This document shows, piece after piece, positions 1 through 5,556 of a stretch of DNA of 5,656 bases; positions within the stretch are counted from its first letter, which is position 1; every line of letters begins with the position of its first letter. Position numbers and translations under genes: made by a program. Source of the DNA: an uncultured Campylobacter sp. (GTDB lineage Bacteria > Campylobacterota > Campylobacteria > Campylobacterales > Campylobacteraceae). Below the pieces are notes generated by a model. It did not search any database. It worked only from the letters and a program-made list of their open reading frames with translations, and had not been told where the DNA came from. Where the stretch lies: positions 1-5,656 of the forward strand of contig NZ_CALHXD010000138.1 in the NCBI RefSeq assembly GCF_938040115.1. Reading direction: 5' to 3'.

Positions 1-950
1 TTATCGCGTGGGCAAAGGCCAAAAACGCCGCCCAGCCCATCTACGAGCTAGCTCCACAAACGCACCAAAAAAAGGCCAAAACGCCGACGATGGGCGGACT
101 GGTCTTTATCGGAGCCGCACTTGGGGCGAGCGTGATTTGTGCGCGCCTTGATAACGTCTTCGTCCTTGCCTCGCTGATCTGTCTAGCGGGCTTTACGGCG
201 CTTGGCTTTAAAGATGATTTTCGTAAAATCTCAGGCGGCAAAAACCACGACGGACTAAGCCCTAGAGCCAAGCTTGCGGTGCAAATTTTGATCGCGTTTG
301 CGGTCTCGACGATGCTGTATTTGCACGGCGAGCTGGACAGTAAATTTTACCTACCGTTTTACAAATTTCCAGTGCTTGATCTAGGCGTTTTTGCGGTGGC
401 CTTTTGGACGCTCGTTATCGTAGCGGCCTCAAATGCTGTAAATTTAACCGACGGCCTAGACGGTCTAGCTACGGTACCTGCGGTGTTTTCGCTACTGACT
501 TTGGGCGTGTTTGCTTACATCTGCGGACACGCGGTGTTTAGCTCGTATCTGCTTTTACCAAAGATCGCGGGCGTGGGCGAAACGGTCGTCGTGTCCGCTG
601 CGCTGATCGGCTCGCTGATGGGATTTTTGTGGTTTAACTGCCATCCGGCCGAGGTCTTCATGGGTGATAGCGGGAGCCTAAGCGTGGGCGCATATATCGG
701 ACTCATGGGCGTGATGACGAAAAACGAAATCCTGCTCATTATTATCGGCTTTGTGTTTGTGATGGAGACCTTGAGTGTGATTTTGCAGGTCGGAAGTTTT
801 AAAATTTTTAAAAAGAGAATTTTCCTAATGGCGCCGATACATCATCATTTTGAGATAAAGGGCTGGGTGGAAAATAAGATTATCGTAAGATTTTGGCTCA
901 TCGCCGTTTTGGCAAATTTGATCGCCATGACCGCGTTAAAAATAAGGTAA
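1..950 (+). CDS. mraY: Phospho-N-acetylmuramoyl-pentapeptide-transferase, 5'-truncated by the window
   Basis: MraY is an integral inner-membrane enzyme that transfers phospho-MurNAc-pentapeptide from UDP to undecaprenyl phosphate, forming lipid I. The first complete codon is at position 3, and 315 residues are visible before the TAA at 948-950. The family is usually 350-360 residues, so about 40 N-terminal residues lie before the window. The frame is open ahead of the ATG at 90 and encodes family sequence (QPIYELAPQTHQKKAKTPTMGG), so that ATG is internal and not the start. Visible family motifs are DDFRK (codons from 213), with the paired aspartates of the active site; NAVNLTDGLDGLA (from 432); FMGDSGSL (from 657); and the cytoplasmic MAPIHHHF motif, with its histidine triplet at 840-848. 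Long hydrophobic stretches between these motifs fit the multi-pass topology. It is followed by murD on the same strand, as expected for a shared transcript. Identification is secure; only the 5' end is unseen. Confidence 0.97.
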   Translation, partial: IAWAKAKNAAQPIYELAPQTHQKKAKTPTMGGLVFIGAALGASVICARLDNVFVLASLICLAGFTALGFKDDFRKISGGKNHDGLSPRAKLAVQILIAFAVSTMLYLHGELDSKFYLPFYKFPVLDLGVFAVAFWTLVIVAASNAVNLTDGLDGLATVPAVFSLLTLGVFAYICGHAVFSSYLLLPKIAGVGETVVVSAALIGSLMGFLWFNCHPAEVFMGDSGSLSVGAYIGLMGVMTKNEILLIIIGFVFVMETLSVILQVGSFKIFKKRIFLMAPIHHHFEIKGWVENKIIVRFWLIAVLANLIAMTALKIR

Positions 951-952
951 AT

Positions 953-1033
953 TTGAACCGAACAAACGGCGAAATAGCCGAGCTAGCCGCCGATAATATG
1001 ACGCAAATTTTAGAGGCAAAGGGGAGAAAATGA
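953..1033 (+). CDS. Possible 26-codon ORF between mraY and murD, overlapping the murD start
   Basis: The gap between mraY and murD is open in one frame from TTG 953 to TGA 1031-1033, giving 26 residues (LNRTNGEIAELAADNMTQIL, then EAKGRK). An AAGG at 944-947, partly inside the last codons of mraY, sits five bases before the TTG. The stop overlaps the murD start codon in an ATGA at 1030-1033, the arrangement seen in translational coupling. An in-frame ATG also exists at 998-1000. The peptide is not recognised. It could be a leader that couples murD translation to mraY, the decayed end of a longer gene, or simply chance: a 26-codon open run is not rare. No conservation evidence is available from the window. 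Confidence 0.25.
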   Translation: MNRTNGEIAELAADNMTQILEAKGRK

Positions 1034-2292
1034 GAAAATCGCTATTTGGGTACGGCGGTACGACCCGCGCGATCGCGAAAAACTTCGGCAAAGAGGGCGG
1101 CTGGGACATTTATGACGACAAATTTAGCGAGATCTCAAGCGACGAATGGGGCAACACGCTACTGCCGCCAAACCTTTTCGTGCCCGAAAAAAGTGGCCTC
1201 GAGATCCCAAGCCCCGGTTTCCCGCCGAGCCACGAGCTAGTTAAAAACGCGCAAAATCTCATCAGCGAATACGATTATTTTTATAAAATTTACGGCGACA
1301 AAACGCCCTTTACCGTCTGGATCAGCGGCACAAACGGCAAAACCACGACGACAAAGATGACGCAACACCTGCTGGCGCGCTACGGCTCCGTCATGGGCGG
1401 CAACGTCGGAGTTCCACTCGCAGACCTAGATCCAACCGCCAAAATTTGGATACTCGAGACCAGCTCCTTTACGATGCACTACACGAACATTGCCACGCCC
1501 GGCATCTACGCGCTTTTGCCTATCACGCCAGATCACCTCAGCTGGCACGGCGAATTTGCCGAGTATGAGCGCGCCAAGCTAAAGCCGCTAGCGACGATGA
1601 GCGAAAACGCGGTCGCGATCCTGCCTAAAATTTACGCCGGGACGCCGACTAAAGCAAAGGTGATAAGCTACGAAAACGAGGCGGATTTGGCCGAGTTTTG
1701 CGGCGTAAATTTAGGCGATATCGCCTTTAAAACTCCGTTTTTAATGGATGCGCTTTTAGCTCTTGCTATCCAGAAAATTTTGCTCGATAGATGCGACGTA
1801 GAGCTTTTAAACAGCTTTGTCATCGAGGGCAACAAACTCGAGGAATTTCGCGACGCGCGCGGTAGGACGTGGGTCAACGACACGAAGGCGACTAACATCG
1901 ATGCAAGCATCCAAGCCGTCAAGCGATATGAGGGCAAATTTTTGCATTTGATTTTAGGCGGCGACGATAAAGGCGTAGATATGCGGCCGCTTTTTGAAGC
2001 CTTGAGCGGTGCTAAGGCGCAAATTTACGCTATCGGCTCAAATACGGACAAGCTGATGAAGCTTGCCGGCGAGTTTAAAATCCCCGCCGTAAAATGCGCA
2101 TTTTTAAACACCGCGGTCGGCGAGATAGATAAAAATTTCAAATTTGACGAATCTGCGAAAACTGGCGCAAATGATGAAAAATTGGACGAGATAGCCCTTT
2201 TAAGCCCTGCTGCAGCGAGTCTAGATCAGTTTAGCAGCTACGTAGAGCGCGGGGATAAATTTAAAAAAGCGATTTTAAATTTGCAAATTTGA
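1030..2292 (+). CDS. murD: UDP-N-acetylmuramoyl-L-alanine--D-glutamate ligase
   Basis: MurD is a cytoplasmic Mur ligase that adds D-glutamate to UDP-MurNAc-L-alanine using ATP. The N-terminal UDP-substrate domain (about residues 1-90) contains FGYGGTTRAIA and SPGFPPSH (61-68). The central ATPase domain has the P-loop GTNGKTTTT (100-108), GNVGVPL (124-130), ETSSF (143-147) and DHLSWHG (168-174); Lys183 in RAKLK is the likely carbamylated lysine. The C-terminal domain carries NDTKATN (283-289), GGDDKG (310-315), LSPAAASLDQF (391-401) and RGDKFK (407-412), all family signatures. At 420 residues it is somewhat longer than I expect for Campylobacter MurD; a polar stretch at about 368-386 looks like a small insertion before the LSPAAAS motif. 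AAGGGGAG at 1018-1025, five bases ahead of ATG 1030, supports the start. It lies 79 bases after mraY on the same strand. Confidence 0.96.
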   Translation: MRKSLFGYGGTTRAIAKNFGKEGGWDIYDDKFSEISSDEWGNTLLPPNLFVPEKSGLEIPSPGFPPSHELVKNAQNLISEYDYFYKIYGDKTPFTVWISGTNGKTTTTKMTQHLLARYGSVMGGNVGVPLADLDPTAKIWILETSSFTMHYTNIATPGIYALLPITPDHLSWHGEFAEYERAKLKPLATMSENAVAILPKIYAGTPTKAKVISYENEADLAEFCGVNLGDIAFKTPFLMDALLALAIQKILLDRCDVELLNSFVIEGNKLEEFRDARGRTWVNDTKATNIDASIQAVKRYEGKFLHLILGGDDKGVDMRPLFEALSGAKAQIYAIGSNTDKLMKLAGEFKIPAVKCAFLNTAVGEIDKNFKFDESAKTGANDEKLDEIALLSPAAASLDQFSSYVERGDKFKKAILNLQI

Positions 2293-2408
2293 CGCGGTAT
2301 ATGCGCCGTAAAGCCGCTAAATTTAGGCAACCGCCTTTGAAACAAATTTTATATTTTAAAAAATAGCCGAATTTTACGTATTTAACCAAAATTTAAGTAT
2401 CAAGTGGC

Positions 2409-2414
2409 TAAAAT
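2409..2414 (+). promoter_or_regulatory. Candidate -10 element for tRNA-Phe
   Basis: TAAAAT lies 21 bases before the first base of the tRNA, preceded by a TGG (2405-2407). It would start transcription near 2421 and leave a short leader to be trimmed. The upstream 2340-2400 stretch is rich in A/T runs, as Campylobacter sigma-70 promoters tend to be, and no clear -35 hexamer is visible. The gap after murD (2293-2435) otherwise contains only short weak hairpins, so the assignment rests on position and one hexamer. Confidence 0.35.
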
Positions 2415-2435
2415 CACATTTCTTTTTAGCAGCGT

Positions 2436-2511
2436 GGTTGGATAGCTCAGTCGGTAGAGCAGCAGACTGAAAATCTGCGTGTCGGCAGTTCGATTCTGCC
2501 TCTAACCACCA
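2436..2511 (+). tRNA. tRNA-Phe (anticodon GAA), CCA encoded
   Basis: The sequence folds as a complete cloverleaf. The acceptor stem pairs GGTTGGA (2436-2442) with TCTAACC (2501-2507), with one G-U pair. The D arm is GCTC/GAGC (2445-2448 with 2457-2460). The anticodon arm is GCAGA/TCTGC (2462-2466 with 2474-2478), with loop CTGAAAA and anticodon GAA at 2469-2471. The variable loop is GTGTC, and the T arm GGCAG/CTGCC encloses TTCGATT (2489-2495). The discriminator is A2508 and the terminal CCA (2509-2511) is encoded. A run of seven T at 2518-2524 follows and may help end transcription, although no hairpin precedes it other than the tRNA itself. An integrase gene downstream makes the 3' half of this tRNA the likely integration target. 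Confidence 0.97.
2484..2511 (+). other. Probable left attachment site (attL) at the tRNA-Phe 3' end
   Basis: P4-type integrases usually recombine inside the 3' half of a tRNA gene and restore it, so the T arm through the CCA is the expected core site. Here the tRNA is intact, a P4-type integrase starts 432 bases downstream, and base composition becomes more A+T-rich after the tRNA. The exact core cannot be set from one end: it would be the part of this segment repeated at the far end of the element. No second copy of the tRNA 3' end is visible within this window, so the right attachment site should lie beyond position 5656. Confidence 0.55.
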
Positions 2512-2548
2512 TTACCCTTTTTTTACAATCTAAAGCACTTTTTAAAAC

Positions 2549-2932
2549 CCCCTAAAATACGGACTTTGAGCGATTTTTACCCTAAAAAACAGTCTAAACT
2601 AATCAGGCAAAGCTAAAGATTTAAAAGTATTTTAAAAGTATTTTTGGCAAAATTCTAAAAGTCAAGCGAAAAAATATTTTTAAAACTCTCCAAATGCCCT
2701 ATTCATCGGGCTTACAAAGCACTCCAAAAAATATTTTAAAACGCTTGAAACGCCTAAAATAGGTATTTTTGAAGCTAAAATAGCAAGAAATATTTTTAAA
2801 CCTCATCATATCCCGTATTTTAGGCACTTAGCGAGCACGCGGTGGCGATTTTAAAAGTATTTTTTCGGCGAACTTTGACCCAAAAACTCCAAAAAATATT
2901 TTTAAATCGTCTCAAATAACGTATTTTAGGGG
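2549..2932. repeat. Inverted 13-base pair CCCCTAAAATACG / CGTATTTTAGGGG with two internal related copies
   Basis: CCCCTAAAATACG at 2549-2561 is the perfect reverse complement of CGTATTTTAGGGG at 2920-2932. The two bracket the gene-free region, one 37 bases after the tRNA and the other ending 11 bases before the integrase ATG. Related copies are CGTATTTTAGG (2814-2824, forward, 11 of 11) and CCTAAAATAGG (2753-2763, reverse, 10 of 11). The forward copies follow an A/T repeat at a similar distance (about 14 bases after 2788-2800 and after 2891-2906), giving a compound unit. The last copy overlaps the region where the integrase promoter or leader must lie, so binding there could control integrase expression. 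Confidence 0.55.
2620..2906. repeat. Seven copies of an A/T repeat related to AAAAATAYTTTTAAAA, in both orientations
   Basis: Four forward copies are at 2669-2685, 2726-2741, 2788-2800 and 2891-2906, each built on AAATATTTT(T)AAA. Three reverse copies read TTTAAAAGTATTTT (2620-2633) or TTTTAAAAGTATTTTT (identical at 2630-2645 and 2849-2864); their complement differs from the forward form by one base. The copies at 2726 and 2891 share an exact 17-base stretch starting ACTCC (2721-2737 and 2886-2902). The array fills most of the gene-free 2512-2943 gap between tRNA-Phe and the integrase start. In that position it could be the integrase arm-site array or an operator cluster for the integrase promoter. 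Part of the similarity may be low-complexity A/T sequence, but the exact 16- and 17-base matches argue for real repeats. Confidence 0.6.
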
Positions 2933-2943
2933 ATTAAGGCGTA

Positions 2944-4188
2944 ATGGCTAGGATAGTAAAACCGCTTACCGATAAGCAAATCAAAGAGGCAAAGCCCAAA
3001 GACAAAGATTACAAGCTTACAGACGGCGACGGTTTAGGGCTGATAGTAAGCAAGACTGGGCGCAAACGTTGGATATTTGCCTTTATTAGTCCAGACACCG
3101 GCAAGCCAAATAGCACTGGGCTAGGTAATTACCCTACTTTGTCGCTAGCCGAGGCGAGAGAAAAGCGAACCGAGCTTAAAAAGCTAGTGATGAACGGCGC
3201 AGACCCGATAACGGACAAGAAGCGCGCCAAAGCTCAAAGAATAAGCGATCATAACCGCAGTTTTGAAAAGGTCTTTAACGAGTGGCTAGAAATTGAAGCT
3301 AAAAACGTATTACCGCAGACGCTCAAAACCAAGCGCGGGCGCATAGAAAACCACGTAATGCCGATCCTAAAAGACAGAGGCATAAAAAGCATAACCCACG
3401 GCGAGATAGCGAGCATACTAAAAGAAATATCAAAGACGACGCCCCAAACAGCCGAAATAATCAATCAAATTTTAAACCGCGTCTTTTTATTCGCAGTCTC
3501 GAGCGGATATGCCGAAATTAACATTATGGCAAATATCGACGCTAAAACGCTCATACCCAAAACCAAAGTAGAGCATTACGCAAAACTGACCGAGCGCGAG
3601 GACTTAAAAGCATTTTTTAACGCTATTTACGATTACCCTCATTTTGAGACGATTAAAAACGCGATGAAGTTATGCCTACACCTGCCGCTAAGGGCTGCGC
3701 CGTTATCTCGCTTAAAATGGCGATACGTAGATTTTGAAAAGAGGCTTTTAACCATACCGCGAGCCGAGCAAAAAATTAAGCGTAGCGAGATAGGCGACTT
3801 CAAATTACCGATTAGCGATGAGGTTATGCGCATATTGCAAGATCAGGCGAAATTGAGCAGAGCATACGAATACGTCTTTATTAATTCTCACTTTACCGAC
3901 CATATCCACAAAGACACCGCCACGAATGCGATCAAGGGCTTTAATTTTAGAGATAGGCAAACGGGGCGCGTAGTAACCCTGCATAGCCTAAGAGGCATAT
4001 TTATGACGCAGGCGTTTAACAATATGCAAAAGCACGGAGTAAGTAAAGAGGCTATTAAAAAGGCATTGGATCATCTGCACGGCGACAAAGTAGATTTAAG
4101 CTATTCGGAAAAAGCCGATTTTTTAGACGAGCTTAAAATCTTGCTTGACTGGTGGAGCGGTTACGTATTAGACACAAAAGATAATTAA
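2944..4188 (+). CDS. P4-type tyrosine integrase of a tRNA-integrating element
   Basis: This is a site-specific tyrosine recombinase that should integrate and excise the element at tRNA-Phe. At 414 residues it has the usual length and layout of P4-type integrases. An N-terminal DUF4102-like domain (about 1-95) contains LTDGDGLGLIVSKTGRKRW and LGNYPTLSLAEAREKR; a core-binding helical domain follows (about 105-195), then the catalytic domain (about 210-405). Catalytic residues can be placed at Arg250 (LPLRAAPL), Lys277 or Lys279 (EQKIKR), His347 and Arg350 (LHSLRG), His377 (ALDHLHG) and the nucleophile Tyr387 (LSYSEKADF), so it appears intact. After Arg250 the common Arg-x-x-Glu pattern reads RAAP, with proline where glutamate is frequent. 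The C-terminal LLDWWSGYV matches the family's tail. AAGG (2936-2939) four bases before ATG 2944 supports the start. It reads away from the tRNA and ends 10 bases before the next gene. Confidence 0.95.
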   Translation: MARIVKPLTDKQIKEAKPKDKDYKLTDGDGLGLIVSKTGRKRWIFAFISPDTGKPNSTGLGNYPTLSLAEAREKRTELKKLVMNGADPITDKKRAKAQRISDHNRSFEKVFNEWLEIEAKNVLPQTLKTKRGRIENHVMPILKDRGIKSITHGEIASILKEISKTTPQTAEIINQILNRVFLFAVSSGYAEINIMANIDAKTLIPKTKVEHYAKLTEREDLKAFFNAIYDYPHFETIKNAMKLCLHLPLRAAPLSRLKWRYVDFEKRLLTIPRAEQKIKRSEIGDFKLPISDEVMRILQDQAKLSRAYEYVFINSHFTDHIHKDTATNAIKGFNFRDRQTGRVVTLHSLRGIFMTQAFNNMQKHGVSKEAIKKALDHLHGDKVDLSYSEKADFLDELKILLDWWSGYVLDTKDN

Positions 4189-4198
4189 AGGGGTGGAT

Positions 4199-5140
4199 AT
4201 GACTACAAGTGCAACGAGAATATCAGAGTCTAGGCGCAATAGAAAATCACAGCAAAAGAGCATAAAAGAGGATTTTCTGAATTTTATTAATAGCGATGAT
4301 GTAAAGGGCTTTATCGGCGAGGAAGCGCAAAAAGACGTTTATTTTATTGTTGATAGATACGCAAACGCTTTTATCGACAAAATCAAATTACCGCTTTTGA
4401 AAGCTAAAGAGGTGGATTTCAAAACCATCGAGGACTTAATTACAAAAGTGCCGAAATACTACAACTTTACACTCTTAACCTCCGACTTTTCGGGCGATTG
4501 TTTTTATGGAGAGGGCTTAATAAAATACATTTATTGGGAGCTACTTCAAATAATTTTAGATGTGCTGTCAATGCTAGAGCAAAAAGAAAATTATGCTGGA
4601 AGCGAGCTAGGCGCGGATATTCAAAAGGCATTTAATAGTATCAAAAATAAAGCCGAAAAATGGCTCAACGTAAAACTAGACCACGATACAGCCCGAAAGC
4701 TTTTGACGGCATACGCATTTGAACAAGCGGAACTTAACGATATTGACGATATTTGGCATGAGGATTACGGCGTAGAAATAGAGAAATATTTTAACGTTGA
4801 TTTAGGTTTTGAAAAAATTACGGACGAATACGGCGATATTGTGGAAATAAACCAACCCGAGAAGCGTTTAACGTTTCAAGAAATAACAGGCATAGAAATA
4901 GACGGCTTAACTTTGAGCCTTATCGCTCCATTTTTAGATTTTATTAACCAAATAGGGTATGTGCACAAAGTAATTTTTAAAAATCGAATTACCAATGAGG
5001 AAAAACAGCCCATTAATGAATTCTTGTATCAACTGAACGACGTTTTTGGGCTAGGCATTAAAAAAGAGATAAATGACGGACTTTTTATCTCTTTGATAAT
5101 TGACGGCTATTTTGCTCTACAAGAAAAAGACGAAAATTAA
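4199..5140 (+). CDS. Unrecognised 313-residue protein, cargo candidate next to the integrase
   Basis: I do not recognise a family. The ATG at 4199 is preferred: AAGGGG at 4188-4193 sits five bases before it, whereas the GTG at 4193, which would add two residues, overlaps that ribosome site. The protein is soluble-looking, with no signal peptide or clear membrane span. A basic, Arg/Ser-rich N-terminus (about 7-20, RISESRRNRKSQQK) precedes a long, mostly helical and acidic body. Visible segments include an aromatic patch at 86-114 (KYYNF, DFSGDCFYGEG, YIYWELL), an acidic stretch at 174-200 (EQAELNDIDDIWHEDYGVEI) and a final hydrophobic/acidic tail (FISLIIDGYFALQEKDEN). There is a single cysteine, Cys101. 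The gene starts 10 bases after the integrase stop and probably shares its transcript. Its codon use is A+T-rich compared with mraY and murD, fitting acquired DNA. The position between integrase and AlpA-like regulator is one where small elements carry cargo, but no defence, toxin or replication motif is visible. Confidence 0.8.
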   Translation: MTTSATRISESRRNRKSQQKSIKEDFLNFINSDDVKGFIGEEAQKDVYFIVDRYANAFIDKIKLPLLKAKEVDFKTIEDLITKVPKYYNFTLLTSDFSGDCFYGEGLIKYIYWELLQIILDVLSMLEQKENYAGSELGADIQKAFNSIKNKAEKWLNVKLDHDTARKLLTAYAFEQAELNDIDDIWHEDYGVEIEKYFNVDLGFEKITDEYGDIVEINQPEKRLTFQEITGIEIDGLTLSLIAPFLDFINQIGYVHKVIFKNRITNEEKQPINEFLYQLNDVFGLGIKKEINDGLFISLIIDGYFALQEKDEN

Positions 5141-5211
5141 AAACTTCGCGGAAAAAACATCAAAAAACAGCCATTTTTTTCGTAGGGAAAAATCCGCAAA
5201 ATATTAACTTA

Positions 5212-5263
5212 TTTTTCGTGAGAATAATTAGCCCAAAAATAGCTTATTTTTTCTCACGACAAA
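5212..5263. promoter_or_regulatory. Inverted repeat CGTGAGAA...TTCTCACG
   Basis: CGTGAGAA (5217-5224) and TTCTCACG (5251-5258) are perfect inverted arms separated by 26 bases. The pairing continues outward to TTTTT / AAAAA with one mismatch (12 of 13 pairs over 5212-5224 with 5251-5263), and AATAA/TTATT could pair further in with a bulge. It lies 76-118 bases after the unknown gene and about 100 bases before the AlpA-like gene. No T run follows either arm on the outgoing strand, so it is a poor rho-independent terminator. A binding site for a dimeric regulator or an excision/replication protein is more likely; this is inference. Confidence 0.45.
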
Positions 5264-5313
5264 AACTCTAAAATTTAACCCCCTTTTTTAGCTTTACTAA
5301 CTTTTTTAACCGC

Positions 5314-5342
5314 GCTAATATTAGCCTAATCTTTGCAAAGAT
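5314..5342. promoter_or_regulatory. Two adjacent perfect palindromes, probable operator of the AlpA-like gene
   Basis: GCTAATATTAGC (5314-5325) and ATCTTTGCAAAGAT (5329-5342) are both perfect palindromes, 12 and 14 bases long, separated by three bases. They end 24 bases before the AlpA-like GTG. Dyad-symmetric sites of this kind usually bind dimeric helix-turn-helix repressors or activators. With the candidate -10 at 5340-5345, the first palindrome would cover the -35 position and the second would overlap the -10, so a bound protein would block RNA polymerase. Confidence 0.5.
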
Positions 5343-5345
5343 AAT
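5340..5345 (+). promoter_or_regulatory. Candidate -10 element for the AlpA-like gene
   Basis: GATAAT differs from TATAAT at one base and lies 21 bases before the GTG start codon. It would start transcription near 5352, just before the ribosome site AAAGGG (5355-5360). No -35 consensus is seen, which is ordinary for Campylobacter. The following TAATAC offers an alternative register a few bases later. Confidence 0.35.
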
Positions 5346-5366
5346 ACGAACAATAAAGGGTAAAGC

Positions 5367-5555
5367 GTGAAAACACACGAAGTCAAACCGAAGTATTTAA
5401 GAGCGTCGCAAATCGCCAAGATTTACGGCATAGGATTAAGCACGGTGTGGTATTTTGCCAAACAAGGCTTTTTTAAGCCGATAAAGTTTAGCAAAAATAT
5501 TACCTTTTTTGATCCCTCCGAAGTAGAGGCGTTTTTTATGAGGAAAGGCGCGTAA
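5367..5555 (+). CDS. AlpA-like helix-turn-helix regulator or excisionase
   Basis: This 62-residue protein matches the pattern of AlpA / MerR-like winged helix DNA-binding proteins of phages and P4-like elements. A first helix plus helix-turn-helix (about 10-33, YLRASQIAKIYGIGLSTVWY, then FAKQG) is followed by the wing FFKPIKFSKNITFFDP (35-50) and the closing helix SEVEAFF (51-57). Such proteins either act as recombination directionality factors for the neighbouring integrase or switch on integrase and replication genes; the sequence does not tell which. The start is GTG 5367, with AAAGGG at 5355-5360 six bases upstream; the only in-frame ATG is near the end of the gene (5538). The gene heads an operon with the next gene, which starts one base after its stop, and lies downstream of two palindromes likely to control it. 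Confidence 0.85.
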   Translation: MKTHEVKPKYLRASQIAKIYGIGLSTVWYFAKQGFFKPIKFSKNITFFDPSEVEAFFMRKGA

Positions 5556-5556
5556 T

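Noticed and set aside
41..271. Minus-strand open frames opposite mraY, murD, the integrase and the last two genes (for example 41-271, 1668-1937, 5423-5653).
   Set aside because: They lie entirely opposite well-supported genes, lack recognisable domains and read as antisense shadows.
2293..2340. Possible terminator hairpins after murD (GCGG 2294-2297 with CCGC 2314-2317; AGGC-AACC-GCCT at 2325-2336).
   Set aside because: Stems are only four base pairs and no adequate T run follows, so neither supports a terminator call.
2620..2906. CRISPR-like array.
   Set aside because: The repeats are A/T-rich, vary in length, occur in both orientations and are irregularly spaced (10 to about 60 bases), with no cas genes nearby.
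4193..4198. GTG 4193 as the start of the 313-residue protein.
   Set aside because: The GTG overlaps the AAGGGG ribosome site, which is correctly spaced for ATG 4199 and leaves no site for the GTG.
5162..5180. A6-CAGCCA-T7 hairpin 22 bases after the 313-residue gene, as a terminator.
   Set aside because: The stem is purely A-T and would be weak; it could occur by chance in such A/T-rich sequence.
5212..5263. Inverted repeat read as a rho-independent terminator in either direction.
   Set aside because: The base run after the hairpin is A-rich or mixed rather than T-rich on the strand that would be transcribed, and the loop is 26 bases.
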